A DNA stretch of 64,000 bases from Poriferisodalis sp965226645 (GCA_965226645.1 CBDDDL010000002.1:310001-374000); one strand, 5' to 3'. Positions 35,656-44,557 are shown, numbered from the stretch's first letter. Numbers and translations: made by a program. Notes: generated from the letters alone by a model not told the origin.

Positions 35656-38079
35656 TCAGCGCAGGACGCCGGCCTGTTCGAGCGCTGCGATCTCGGTGGC
35701 GCTGAGCCCCAGGATCTCTGTGAGCACCTGTTCTGTGTGCTGCCCGAGCGTCGGCGCGGGCGCTCGCACGCCATTGGAGCCGTCGTGGAGCAGCCAAGGG
35801 ACGCCGATGTGGCTCATCTGGCCCACCGCGGGGTGGTCTAGGCGTTCGATGAGGCCGCGAGCCGCCAAGTGGGGATTGACCTCGATCGAGCGGGGGCTGA
35901 GCGACGGGTATGCAGGCACGCCGACGGCCTGCAGACGTTCGGTGACCGCCCATTGGTCGCGTGCTGAGGTCCAAGCCGCGATGATCCGATCCAGCTCGAC
36001 CTCGTTGGCCTTGCGGTCGGCCGCGGTTGCGAACCGCGCATCGGCAGGATCGAGACCGATCTCACCGGCGAGTGCTTGCCATTCGCCGTCGTCGGCGCAG
36101 CAGACAGCCACCCAGTCGTCATCGCCGCTGCAGCGATACATGTTGTGCGGCGACATCAGCGGATCCCAGTTGCCCATCGGCTTGGGTTGCTCGCCGGTGA
36201 GTGCGGTTTCCATCCAGCCTTCGGCGATGCACGCTGTCGCGGCCTCCCACATGGACGTGTCGATGAACTGGCCCTCGCCGGTGCGCCGGCGCGCCACCAG
36301 CGCAGCCACCAGGGCGTATGCCGTCGCGATGCCGGCGGCGGGATCGCCCAGCGACACGCCGAGCTCGCTGGCACCGCCGCCGGGATAGCCGGTCAGCGAT
36401 GCCAGGCCCGACAGCGGCCCGGTCGTCGGGCCGTAGCCCATGTAGGACTTGTACGGGCCGTGCTGCCCGTAGCCGCTGATCGCGCCGACGATCACGTCAG
36501 GCCGCTGCGCCGCCAGCGCCTCGTAGCCAAGACCAAAGCCCTCCATCACGCCGGTGGCGTAGTTCGACACCACAAGATCGCAGCTCAGCGCAAGCCGCTT
36601 GGCGATTGCGGGGCCCTCAGCAGTGCTCATGTCAATGGTGATGCTGCGCTTGCCTTGGCCGTACTGGTTGAAGTAGCCGTTGGTGTCGAGCGTCTCGTCG
36701 TGATGAATCGAGTACGTCGGCAGGCGACGACCGAGATCGGGCCGGGCAACGGACTCGATCTTGATCACCGTTGCGCCCAGGTGGGCCAGGTGCAGCGTGC
36801 AGAACGGACCCGCCCACACCCATGTGAAATCCGCCACGGTCACACCGTCGAGGGGCCGATCGCCGCCGGGTCGGGTCGGTGCCGCCGACGCGGCGCACGC
36901 GCTGGATGTCGCGAACGCTGCGCCCGCATGCTCGCCGAGCGCCGGGGCCGGACTTCGGATGGACCACCACGGATTTGACAGTCGGGACGGCGCGCCGGGA
37001 ACGGTGATGCGGCCCAGTCCCGGCTGGTCGTACGTCACCAGGAACTCCCGGGCCGCCAGGTGCGGATCCTCGGACATCTGAGCGACGGTGTTGACCGGAG
37101 CGAATGCCAGTCTTTGCGCCTGACCGCGATGGAACAGTTCCATCACCGTCTGACCGGCAATCCATTCGCCCAGCCACATGTGCAGCAGGTCTTCGTTTTC
37201 GTAGCGGCCCTCGACGGTGTCGAAGATCTCCATGTCAGCCCACTCGGGTCGGCCCATGAGATCCTTCAAGCGCTCCCACTGATCAGCCTCGACGCACACG
37301 AGGAAGATGTGTCCGTCGGCGGTCGGCAGTATCCGCCAGGGATTGAGAATGCGTGCTCCAAGTCGAGAGGGGTTCTGGCCGGTGTAGGACCAACCGATGA
37401 AAGCGGCCTCGAGCATTCCCGCCACATAGGCCATCGTGGAGAAGTCAATGTGCTCGCCATGGCCGGAGCGTTGCGCCCGATCAACGGACGCCAGTGCGGC
37501 ACACGCCGCGGCAGACGCGGCCTGGAACGCCGCTTGGTGACCGTGAGGCTTCAGCGGCGGCAGGTCAGGATCGTTCACGCAACCGGGGGCCAGCCAACCC
37601 CAGCCGCCGCCGTGGACGACTTGCAATTCCTCGGCTCGCCAGTGCGCGTACGGCCCGGTCTGTCCGAACGGCGTGATCGACATCGTGACCAGCGACCGAT
37701 GTCGGGAGCGGAGCTCGTCGGCAGCCAGGCCGGCGTCGGACGCAATCGGTGGGGCCACGTCATGCAGGAACAGGTCGGCTTCCGAGAGCAGGTCTTCCAG
37801 GACGGCGCGGCCACCCTCGCTCGACACGTCTGCGGTCACGCTGCGCTTGTTGGTGTTCAGGGCCGCGAACAGACCGCCGATGCCCTCGCCGCCGGTTCCG
37901 TTCTTGGCGCCCTCACCGGGTCGAAACGGACCGCGCCGGCGCGCTCGGTCGCCCGTCGGCGGCTCCACCTTGATGACATCGGCACCAAGGTCGGCAAGCA
38001 GCTTGCCTACCCATGGAGCGGCCACCATCTGACCCAGCTCGACGACGCGAATGCCGTCAAGCCCGCGCGCGGTCACCAT
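35656..38079 (-). CDS. Fused double family III CoA-transferase
   Basis: The 807-residue protein contains two complete CaiB/BaiF modules in tandem. The first starts GIRVVELGQMVAAPWVGKLL with GADVIKVEPPTGD and LNTNKRSVTADV; the second starts GVTVADFTWVWAGPFCTLHL with GATVIKIESVARPD and GKRSITIDM. The linker is near residue 390. Family III enzymes work as interlocked dimers, so a fused pair may form an intramolecular heterodimer. The start at 38079 has GGAGGG upstream and matches the family N-terminus; the frame stays open much further but overlaps dodecin. The CoA donor and acceptor are unknown. Confidence 0.85.
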   Translation of the reverse strand: MVTARGLDGIRVVELGQMVAAPWVGKLLADLGADVIKVEPPTGDRARRRGPFRPGEGAKNGTGGEGIGGLFAALNTNKRSVTADVSSEGGRAVLEDLLSEADLFLHDVAPPIASDAGLAADELRSRHRSLVTMSITPFGQTGPYAHWRAEELQVVHGGGWGWLAPGCVNDPDLPPLKPHGHQAAFQAASAAACAALASVDRAQRSGHGEHIDFSTMAYVAGMLEAAFIGWSYTGQNPSRLGARILNPWRILPTADGHIFLVCVEADQWERLKDLMGRPEWADMEIFDTVEGRYENEDLLHMWLGEWIAGQTVMELFHRGQAQRLAFAPVNTVAQMSEDPHLAAREFLVTYDQPGLGRITVPGAPSRLSNPWWSIRSPAPALGEHAGAAFATSSACAASAAPTRPGGDRPLDGVTVADFTWVWAGPFCTLHLAHLGATVIKIESVARPDLGRRLPTYSIHHDETLDTNGYFNQYGQGKRSITIDMSTAEGPAIAKRLALSCDLVVSNYATGVMEGFGLGYEALAAQRPDVIVGAISGYGQHGPYKSYMGYGPTTGPLSGLASLTGYPGGGASELGVSLGDPAAGIATAYALVAALVARRRTGEGQFIDTSMWEAATACIAEGWMETALTGEQPKPMGNWDPLMSPHNMYRCSGDDDWVAVCCADDGEWQALAGEIGLDPADARFATAADRKANEVELDRIIAAWTSARDQWAVTERLQAVGVPAYPSLSPRSIEVNPHLAARGLIERLDHPAVGQMSHIGVPWLLHDGSNGVRAPAPTLGQHTEQVLTEILGLSATEIAALEQAGVLR

Positions 38080-38108
38080 GTCTGCCGATCCCTCCTCGGA
38101 GGCGGGAC

Positions 38109-38315
38109 TCAGCCGGATTCGTGCTTGAACGACAGGCGGACCTTGGTGCGATAGGCAGAGATGACGCCGTCTTCGATCACCACGTCCTGTTCGATGACCT
38201 CGGCGACGCGCAAGTCGCGCAAGGTCTTTGAGGCCTCGGTGATCGCGTTCTGCGTGGCGCGCTCCCACGACTCGTCGCTCGTCCCGATCAGCTCGATCAC
38301 GTTGTAGACGCTCAT
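38109..38315 (-). CDS. Dodecin family protein
   Basis: At 68 residues this is a typical dodecin: VYNVIELIGTSDESWERATQ forms the first strand and helix, ASKTLRDLRVAEVIEQDV the next strand, and KVRLSFKHE the last. Dodecins are dodecameric cytoplasmic flavin stores. The tryptophan that stacks on flavin in characterised dodecins (before the AEV or FEV segment) is Val here, so flavin binding is uncertain. GGAGAG precedes the ATG. It is 29 bp upstream of the CoA-transferase gene on the same strand. Confidence 0.9.
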   Translation of the reverse strand: MSVYNVIELIGTSDESWERATQNAITEASKTLRDLRVAEVIEQDVVIEDGVISAYRTKVRLSFKHESG

Positions 38316-38457
38316 TGATCTCTCCTCGCAACGGCCGTATCGGAATCGATCCCGCCGACGGTGTCGTGTGGGGGCATTGTGCCGCCCAATCGAAGTGTGA
38401 CCTACAGTTTGCCCCACCGCGACCCTTCACTCCCCGCTGACCAGAACGGGCACCACT

Positions 38458-39225
38458 GTGAACGAAGCACCCTCCCGCAATCCCAACGCCGTCGAGAAGG
38501 TCGTCACGCTCGTTGCGGCCAGTCCCGTCTCGTGGGAAGACGCGGCTCGGCGCGGCGTGGCGGAGGCCACCAAGACGATCCGCGACCTGTCCGTGGCGCA
38601 CGTCGAAAAGCGCGACGTGATGATCGTGGAAGCCGAGGTCGCTGTCTATCGCATCAGGTTGCGGCTGGCGTTCCGAGTGGACCGGATGCGTCCCGGCCTC
38701 ACACCCGGTGCACCCGACGTCGAAGTCACGCGCTGGCTCATCGTGGCGAACCAGACACTCGGCACCGGCGAGGTCGTGGCCGAAATCGACCGCCTCAACT
38801 CGCACGGCCCCTGCGAGTTCCACCTGCTGGTGCCGATGACACATTCGAAGAGCTACGCCAGGGCGCGACGTCTGTCGATGCTGGCCGCAGACCCGGTCAC
38901 CGGCATTCCGTCTGAGCACCTGCCCGGCGGCGCAGACTTTCTCGGCCCCGACAACGAGGGCATGGAGCAGGCGCAGAGACGTCTTGACGCTCAGCTCGCC
39001 AAGATCGCGGCGGCGTCGTACGCGGCGACCGGCGAGCTTGGCGATCCGGATCCGCTCCGCGCGATTCAGGCGGTGTTGGCACGCGCCAGCTTCGACGGGA
39101 TCATCCTCTCCACGCTGCCCGCCGGGGCATCTCGGCTGGTGCGCGGCGACCTGCCCAGCCGCGTGCGTCGCATCACCAACTTGCCGGTCACCTACCTGCC
39201 CGGCGCCGCGCCCAACGAGCTGTAG
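38458..39225 (+). CDS. Dodecin-like domain fused to an unassigned C-terminal domain
   Basis: This starts at GTG 38458 and gives 255 residues. Residues 12-77 repeat the dodecin pattern (VVTLVAASPVSWEDAARRGV, then KTIRDLSVAHVEKRDVMIV). From about residue 90 a second domain begins with RWLIVANQTLGTGEVVAEID and HLLVPMT, and ends with FDGIILSTLPAGASRLVRGD, a Rossmann-like or universal-stress-like layout seen behind some transporters. Like the separate dodecin, it lacks the flavin-stacking Trp. It diverges from the dodecin gene across about 140 bp. Function unknown. Confidence 0.7.
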   Translation: MNEAPSRNPNAVEKVVTLVAASPVSWEDAARRGVAEATKTIRDLSVAHVEKRDVMIVEAEVAVYRIRLRLAFRVDRMRPGLTPGAPDVEVTRWLIVANQTLGTGEVVAEIDRLNSHGPCEFHLLVPMTHSKSYARARRLSMLAADPVTGIPSEHLPGGADFLGPDNEGMEQAQRRLDAQLAKIAAASYAATGELGDPDPLRAIQAVLARASFDGIILSTLPAGASRLVRGDLPSRVRRITNLPVTYLPGAAPNEL

Positions 39226-39412
39226 CACCAAGGCTTCTCTGAGACGGCCCAGTGGGAGAGACCTCTCTGGGAGGGCCCTCTCTGCGAGACGGCGGACGCT
39301 TTGACGTCGGCCTCTCGGCGACGCGACGCACCCGCAACGTGGCACGAACCCCTCGGTTGCGGCGATGATGGCGGACGCAATTCCGCAAGACGTCCGATTG
39401 AGGGGGACGACC

Positions 39413-40243
39413 ATGGCTGACTCAGATGCACGAACACACGCCGAGCGGCGCGCTGCGGCGTTGGAGGTCTTCGAACGCTTCACGAACGGTGAGGTGGACG
39501 CCGAGCGAGCGCAGCGCTCGATGCAACGTCGCCTGGGTGCGCTCGGAACGTTCGCTTTCGACGTCGTCATGGGCGACGTGTGGGCGCGGCCGCAGCTGTC
39601 GCGCCGCGATCGCAGCCTCATCGTGATCACCGTGCTCGCCACCATCGGCTCGGGTGAGGAGTTGTCGCTGCACACAGAAGTCGGACTGAATCACGGCCTG
39701 ACCCGCACCGAGATCGAGGAGATCCTGATCCAGGTCGCCGCCTATGCCGGGTTCCCAATGGCCATGGCGGCGTCTCGGGTCATCGACGATCGCTTCCGCC
39801 AACTCGACGGCGTGGACCGGCTGCCCGAACGATCCGCTGGTGCCGAGCTCGATGACGACGAACGAGAACGGCGAGCCGTCGAAGTTCGTCAGACGCTTAC
39901 CGCTGGTCGCGCCTCGACAGATCCCACCGAGGACATGGAACGGCTCGTCGAGCATCTCGGCGAGGTCGGCCGCATCGCCTATCACTGGGCGTTCGGCGAT
40001 GTGTGGTCGCGCGAAGAGCTGTCACGCCGCGACCGAAGCATCGTGGTCATCGCAATCCTGACGGCGCTGAGCCGCACCGACGAATTGGCCTTCCATATGC
40101 CCGCCGGTCTGAACCACGGTCTGACCCGTACCGAGATCGAGGAGATCATGGTGCAGATGACCATCTACGGAGGCATTCCCCGCGCCGTCGAGGGCACCCA
40201 CGCCATGAAGGCCGCTTTCGCGAAAATCGACGCTCGCGGCTGA
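39413..40243 (+). CDS. Duplicated carboxymuconolactone decarboxylase-like protein
   Basis: The 276-residue protein contains two CMD modules of about 100 residues each: LSRRDRSLIVITVLATIGSG with NHGLTRTEIEEILIQVAAY, and LSRRDRSIVVIAILTALSRT with NHGLTRTEIEEIMVQMTIY. No CxxC redox pair is present, so an AhpD-like peroxidase role is unlikely; lactone decarboxylase-like chemistry is possible. GAGGGGGA lies upstream of the ATG at 39413. It stands alone between the dodecin-fusion gene and a convergent hydratase gene. Confidence 0.85.
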   Translation: MADSDARTHAERRAAALEVFERFTNGEVDAERAQRSMQRRLGALGTFAFDVVMGDVWARPQLSRRDRSLIVITVLATIGSGEELSLHTEVGLNHGLTRTEIEEILIQVAAYAGFPMAMAASRVIDDRFRQLDGVDRLPERSAGAELDDDERERRAVEVRQTLTAGRASTDPTEDMERLVEHLGEVGRIAYHWAFGDVWSREELSRRDRSIVVIAILTALSRTDELAFHMPAGLNHGLTRTEIEEIMVQMTIYGGIPRAVEGTHAMKAAFAKIDARG

Positions 40244-40286
40244 CGCCGCTACGGGACCAGCAACCGTCGCCCGTATCGGGTCGATC

Positions 40287-41069
40287 TCAGAACGTGCCGA
40301 AGCGCGCCTGCGCGTCCTCGGTCCGAATGGCTCGGACTGACGCATCACCGTCGAACTCGGATAGGTCGCCAAGGCGCGCCAGCTGGCTGTAGCCGCGCAG
40401 CTGGTACTTCGTCATCTGCACCGAGAGCGCCGGCAGGCCCAGCAACCGGTCCACCCAGCGATCCACGGCCTCGTCGAGTCCTGATTCGTCATCGCAGACC
40501 TCGTGCGCGAGGCCCCACTCAGCCGCCTTCAGGCCGTCGATGCGTTCGCTGGTCATGACGAATTGGCGTGCCCGCGACATGCCAATCTCCGACACCAGCC
40601 TCGGCGTGGCACCCCACGGCAGCGGCACGCCGAGCTCTACCTCGGGCACGTACCAGAGCGCATCGGCCGAGGTCACCCGGAAATCGCAGCTAGTGGCGAA
40701 GCAGCACCCTCCGCCGATGGCATGGCCGTGCACCCGGGCGATCGTGGTGACCTCGCAGTCCTCAATCGCGCGGGCCGCTCGCCGTCCCATCTGGTTGACG
40801 TAGCGGGCCTCTCGCTCATTCGCAGCCGCGGGCGGTGCCTCCTTGCGGTCCGCCCCAGCACAGAACGACTTGCCCCGGCCTGCCAGCACCGCAACCCGGT
40901 ACTGCGTCTGCCCGTTCAGAGCCAGAAACAGGTCACCGACCTCACGGATCATCAGCTGATTGTGCGCATTGCGCGACTCGGGCCGGTTCAGCCAAACCCG
41001 CAGCGTCTCCCCGTCAGGCTCCAGCTCGATGGTCTCCAACTTGGGCAGCTCAAACGGCAACAAACTCAT
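40287..41069 (-). CDS. Enoyl-CoA hydratase/isomerase family protein
   Basis: The complete 260-residue crotonase-fold protein has WLNRPESRNAHN at the first strand, GRGKSFCAGADRKE as oxyanion hole, HGHAIGGGCCFATSCDFRV, and PEVELGVPLPWGATPRLV with the usual catalytic-Glu region. The start at 41069 has a GGATGG-type site and matches family length; an upstream frame extension is rejected. Substrate not predictable. Confidence 0.88.
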   Translation of the reverse strand: MSLLPFELPKLETIELEPDGETLRVWLNRPESRNAHNQLMIREVGDLFLALNGQTQYRVAVLAGRGKSFCAGADRKEAPPAAANEREARYVNQMGRRAARAIEDCEVTTIARVHGHAIGGGCCFATSCDFRVTSADALWYVPEVELGVPLPWGATPRLVSEIGMSRARQFVMTSERIDGLKAAEWGLAHEVCDDESGLDEAVDRWVDRLLGLPALSVQMTKYQLRGYSQLARLGDLSEFDGDASVRAIRTEDAQARFGTF

Positions 41070-41132
41070 GCCGCCCATCCTTGCCGACCCACGGAGCCGG
41101 CGTTGCGAGACCCCTTGAAGCATGGACGACGC

Positions 41133-41369
41133 TCACGGCCGGTCAGAGTCGCGTGCAGCAAGGATTTCCGCTGCTGTCACCCGAGTAGCGGCAGCTTCCT
41201 TGCGGCGCCGAATCTCCTCCAGCAACGTCGACACTGATGGCGTAGCGGCGAGGCGCTCCAGTTCTCCCCGCAGATACTCCTGCATCGACTGGTGCTGGAG
41301 CACCGCTTTGGCGGCCAGCTTGTCCCGAACGACTTCAGGGACACTCCGGATGGTGATCGCCACTGACAT
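41133..41369 (-). CDS. Orphan FitA/VapB-like antitoxin
   Basis: The 78-residue protein begins with ITIRSVPEVVRDKLAAKAVL and QSMQEYLRGELERLA, the FitA-type ribbon-helix-helix domain, and ends in a toxin-binding-like tail (EEIRRRKEAAATRVTAAEIL). A PIN-domain VapC toxin normally follows, but here the hydratase gene's upstream region begins 63 bp away and no PIN domain is present. It is an orphan, either a relic or an anti-addiction factor. Confidence 0.75.
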   Translation of the reverse strand: MSVAITIRSVPEVVRDKLAAKAVLQHQSMQEYLRGELERLAATPSVSTLLEEIRRRKEAAATRVTAAEILAARDSDRP

Positions 41370-41440
41370 GACGGCACTCTGCCATCATCGCCAGCGCTTT
41401 GCATCTCCATTGGGGGAGAGCCGAGCCGTCACATTCTCCG

Positions 41441-42193
41441 TCATCGCAGCTCTGTTGCGACTGAGTTGAGTGTAGATGTCGTGTGCTGATGTCCAGTGGT
41501 GGAGTCGGCGGGGCATGTGGTTGAGGTTGGTCCTAAGCGCGTTGGTCTGCTCGTTGGTGGGTCGCTGCCACGGCGAGCGCGGCTCGCAGAAGCCTGACCA
41601 GCCGCGGCATCGGAGACTTGGCGGATTGCATCGCGTACCGCCTCCACCTGACGGACAGCATCGTCCAACACGTGCTCGTACATCACGCCTGTCCTCAGCA
41701 AGATGGGTACCCAGAGCGAACCACCGGGAACCAGCTCAGCAGATGCATCGAGTTGCTGGTGGAGCGCATGGAGATCGACCAGCGCCGAATCCCAGATTCG
41801 CAACCAGATCGGTGTCTCACCATGAGCCGCCCACTGCGGATAGCTGATGCCGATCCACTGTGCTTCCTGCATCTTGGGGAACCGGAAATATCGGCCATGC
41901 CCGTCACTGGAATTCGTCACGGACAGCCCCTTGCCGTCCATCCAACCTCCAGGTTGTCCGTGTGCCCAGTAGATGTCGCCGACGAACAGGTACGTGTTCG
42001 TCATGCGGAAGAAGCGGCCTGCGACGCCTTCACCGGCGTGGAAGCGGGCACAGATCGCCGCGAGCAGCTCCCGCTGATCGTCCTTTTCGCTCAGCACGTA
42101 CTCATGCGGCCACGTGTCCCGGTAGGTGACGGCCTCGCGCCACGGGGCGTTCTGGATGAGTTCAGACAGTTGCAATTCCACGGCGATCAGCAT
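41441..42193 (-). CDS. Unrecognised protein with its C-terminus replaced by IS30 sequence
   Basis: From ATG 42193 the frame gives 250 residues. The N-terminal about 200 residues are a soluble, aromatic-rich domain (WPHEYVLSEKDDQRELLAAI, RFFRMTNTYLFVGD, HGRYFRFPKM) that I cannot assign. The last about 50 residues are translated from an IS30 3' remnant (41455-41592), so the natural C-terminus is lost. GTG 42184 is another possible start. It lies among toxin-antitoxin genes and next to the RelE fragment. Confidence 0.5.
   Translation of the reverse strand: MLIAVELQLSELIQNAPWREAVTYRDTWPHEYVLSEKDDQRELLAAICARFHAGEGVAGRFFRMTNTYLFVGDIYWAHGQPGGWMDGKGLSVTNSSDGHGRYFRFPKMQEAQWIGISYPQWAAHGETPIWLRIWDSALVDLHALHQQLDASAELVPGGSLWVPILLRTGVMYEHVLDDAVRQVEAVRDAIRQVSDAAAGQASASRARRGSDPPTSRPTRLGPTSTTCPADSTTGHQHTTSTLNSVATELR
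41455..41592 (-). pseudogene. IS30 transposase 3'-end remnant
   Basis: The sequence GAGTTGAGTGTAGATGTCGT and the next about 110 bases match the 3' end of the complete IS30 at 57725-58831, with an internal deletion removing codons between the ASAHD-like end and the segment near QRPTNEH. The terminal repeat is decayed. It is debris from a past insertion. Confidence 0.8.
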
Positions 42194-42265
42194 CCCAGCG
42201 AGGTGTGACAAGTTCGCCAGTGCGCTGTGTCCTGGCAACGCCGAACGGTTCCTGCGAGGTCAGGA

Positions 42266-42380
42266 GGTAGACGTCGCGGCGGTGTCGGACTCGGTGGACG
42301 ATGGCAACTCGAGCGTCATCGTTCACTTCGTACACGCTGCGGTAGTCCCCACGACGAGCGGATCGGAAGCCGCACAGACT
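42266..42380 (-). pseudogene. RelE/ParE-type toxin fragment
   Basis: About 38 residues, FRSARRGDYRSVYEVNDD and ARVAIVHRVRHRRDVY, match the C-terminal half of RelE-superfamily toxins almost perfectly. The first about 50 residues of the toxin and any antitoxin gene are missing. After RDVY the frame runs on into unrelated sequence. It is a nonfunctional relic just upstream of the zeta-toxin pair. Confidence 0.8.
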
Positions 42381-42417
42381 TCGGGCGAGCACCACGCCGT
42401 CGATACGGTGGACCGCT

Positions 42418-42942
42418 GTGAGCGTCAAGGAGACTCTGATCGTCGCCGGGCCCAACGGCGCCGGAAAGACGACGTTCGCGCGCGATCACTTAGATCTCGA
42501 AGCGCGCGGACTGACCTACCTGAATGCCGACCTCATGGCTGCGGGGCTCTCTCCATCCGAACCCGCTCTCGCAGATCTTCAAGCCGGCCGGCAGATGTTG
42601 GGCGAGATGGATCGGCTCGCACACGACGGTCGGAGCTTCGCGTTCGAGACCACCCTGTCGGGACGCGGACACTTGCGCCGCATCCAGCGCTGGCGCAGTT
42701 GCGGATTCCACGTCACGCTGCTGTTCCTGTGGCTGCCCTCTGCCGACTTTGCCGTCCTGAGAGTTCGAGAGCGAGTCGCCCTCGGCGGTCACATTGTGCC
42801 AGACGATGTGGTGCGCAGGCGCTACCATGCAGGTCTCGACAATTTTCGTCGGCTATACGCGCTTGCCGTCGACGAGTGGATACTGTTCGACAACCAAGGG
42901 GAACTTCCACAGATGATCGAGTGGAGCGGCAGCCTTGACTGA
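42418..42942 (+). CDS. Zeta-toxin-like P-loop kinase
   Basis: The 174-residue protein starts at GTG 42418. TLIVAGPNGAGKTTFARDHL gives the P-loop, TYLNADLMAAGLSP the substrate-binding Asp segment and SFAFETTLSGRGHL the next conserved strand. These match the zeta-toxin/COG4185 family, whose best-known members phosphorylate UDP-N-acetylglucosamine. The length suits the short stand-alone group. Its stop overlaps the start of a small acidic partner gene by 8 bp, so the pair is probably a toxin-antitoxin-like unit. Confidence 0.85.
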   Translation: MSVKETLIVAGPNGAGKTTFARDHLDLEARGLTYLNADLMAAGLSPSEPALADLQAGRQMLGEMDRLAHDGRSFAFETTLSGRGHLRRIQRWRSCGFHVTLLFLWLPSADFAVLRVRERVALGGHIVPDDVVRRRYHAGLDNFRRLYALAVDEWILFDNQGELPQMIEWSGSLD

Positions 42943-43261
42943 CGCTGCGACCGAAACGAGTCCTCACCGCACCGGTGCCAGCACCAACGGCGAGCGCATG
43001 TTCTCCGGCGAGAGGTTCATTGCCTCCGTCGAGAGGTCGCTGGTGCGTGCAGCGAAGCAGGCGCACCTGCTCGCCTATCAGGGTGGCGCCGGTGTCGTGT
43101 ACACGCGCAATGGGATATCCGGTGTCTACAAGCCCGACCCGGCCATGTATGAGGATCTCATCCCGCCCCCCTTCGAGGACGAACAGGTCCTCTGCGAAGA
43201 AGAGCAGTCCCTACGAGTCGACGAGAACGGCGACCTCGTCACCTTCACGGTCCAGCGCTAG
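42935..43261 (+). CDS. Small partner protein of the zeta-like kinase
   Basis: The 108-residue protein starts at TTG 42935, inside the kinase gene. The middle contains MFSGERFIASVERSLVRAAK and an acidic C-terminal part (FEDEQVLCEEEQSLRVDENG). Its fixed position behind COG4185-type kinases suggests an antitoxin or cofactor role. The gene order is toxin first, unlike the classical epsilon-zeta pair. I recognise no domain; the function is inferred from coupling alone. Confidence 0.6.
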   Translation: MTDAATETSPHRTGASTNGERMFSGERFIASVERSLVRAAKQAHLLAYQGGAGVVYTRNGISGVYKPDPAMYEDLIPPPFEDEQVLCEEEQSLRVDENGDLVTFTVQR

Positions 43262-43264
43262 AGC

Positions 43265-43470
43265 TCACAAGAGGCCAAGCGGCAGCTTCGTCATTACCTC
43301 GTTGCCGGTTTCGGTGATCAGCACCTGCTCTTCCAGCTTGACGCCCTCGCCGCCCGACCTCGGGCCGACGTTCGCTTCCACGCAGATGACCATGCCGGGC
43401 TCCAGCACCCCGTCGTAGCCGACTTGGTCCCATTTGTGCCGGTACGTCACCGACGGGTAGTAATTTTCAA
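43265..43470 (-). pseudogene. M24 peptidase (Xaa-Pro aminopeptidase-like) C-terminal fragment
   Basis: About 68 residues at the end of an M24 family protein remain: YDGVLEPGMVICVEANVGP, then GGEGVKLEEQVLITETGNEV with the two late metal-ligand Glu positions (CVEANVG and KLEEQ). The first about 300 residues are absent; upstream of about 43470 the frame passes into AT-rich unrelated DNA. It is a truncated relic, convergent with the zeta partner gene. Confidence 0.8.
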
Positions 43471-43537
43471 TTGTTTCTGATCAACGGCTTTTTGAGCGAC
43501 GAAACGGAATCTCGGCGTGCGGGCCAGACTGTCGGCC

Positions 43538-44557
43538 ATGAACGAGAGCAATGGCAAGACATCTCCTGACCTGTCCGGCGTGAAGCACCACGATGTGGAA
43601 GCGCTGGGTACCCGGATTCATGTGGCCGAAGTGGGCGAGGGGCCAATGGTGCTGTTCGTCCACGGCTTTCCGGAGTCGTGGTACTCGTGGCGTCACCAGC
43701 TCCCGGCGGTGGTCGCGGCGGGATACCGAGCGGTCGCGATCGACGTGCGCGGCTACGGCCGGTCGTCAGCGCCGACGGCCGTGGCGGACTACCGCATGGT
43801 GCGCCATGTCGCGGACAACGTCGGTGTCGTGCGCGCCCTCGGCGAGGACTCCGCCGTCATCGTGGGGCACGACTGGGGAGCGCCGATCGCTTGGAGCTCT
43901 GCCCTGCTGCGGCCCGACGTCTTCACGGCCCTCGCATTGGTGAGCGTGCCCTACAACGCCCGCAGCGATTTCAAGCCCAGTGCGGCATTCCGCATGATGG
44001 GCGGCGACGAGGAGTTCTACATCGAGTACTTCCAAGAGCCCGGCCGAGCCGAGGCCGAGATGGAAGTCGACCTGCCCCGCTGGTTGCTCGGCATGTACTA
44101 CGCCGCCTCGGGTGACGGTGTTCGGGCACGCGTAGCCTCAGCGGACTCATCAGGGGGACGCTTCACGGTGGCGCCCGGCGGCAAGCTGTCGGACCGCTTC
44201 ATCTGGCCCGAATCCGGCACCTGGCCGCACTGGATGTCGGAAGCCGATTTCGACTACTACGCCTCTGAGTTCACCCGCACTGGCATGAGCGGCGGGCTGA
44301 ACCGGTACCGCAACGTGGACCGCGACTGGGAGGACATGGCTGCCTTCGACAGCGCTCCCATCACCCAGCCGAGCCTCTTCGTCGGGGGCGAGGTGGACGG
44401 CCCGACGGTCTGGGGCGCAGGCTCGATCGCCAAGTTCCCGCAGACCATGCCGAACCTGCACAAGTCGGTGATCCTCGACGGCATCGGCCACTGGGTCCAG
44501 CAGGAAGCCGCCGACGAGCTCAACGCCGAACTGCTCGACTTCCTGGCAGCGTTGTAG
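43538..44557 (+). CDS. Epoxide-hydrolase-like alpha/beta hydrolase
   Basis: The 339-residue protein has the epoxide hydrolase oxyanion motif HGFPESWYSWRHQ, the nucleophile elbow VGHDWGAPIAW (Asp nucleophile), and a C-terminal IGHWVQQEAADE with the catalytic His. The cap-domain region around YYASEFTRTGMSGGLNRYRN includes a Tyr of the kind that activates the epoxide. Start at ATG 43538. It is monocistronic. Confidence 0.88.
   Translation: MNESNGKTSPDLSGVKHHDVEALGTRIHVAEVGEGPMVLFVHGFPESWYSWRHQLPAVVAAGYRAVAIDVRGYGRSSAPTAVADYRMVRHVADNVGVVRALGEDSAVIVGHDWGAPIAWSSALLRPDVFTALALVSVPYNARSDFKPSAAFRMMGGDEEFYIEYFQEPGRAEAEMEVDLPRWLLGMYYAASGDGVRARVASADSSGGRFTVAPGGKLSDRFIWPESGTWPHWMSEADFDYYASEFTRTGMSGGLNRYRNVDRDWEDMAAFDSAPITQPSLFVGGEVDGPTVWGAGSIAKFPQTMPNLHKSVILDGIGHWVQQEAADELNAELLDFLAAL

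Noticed and set aside
38080..39675. Upstream extension of the fused CoA-transferase to about 1340 residues
   Set aside because: It runs through the dodecin gene and the opposite-strand dodecin-fusion gene, and is low-complexity basic sequence typical of GC-rich antisense frames.
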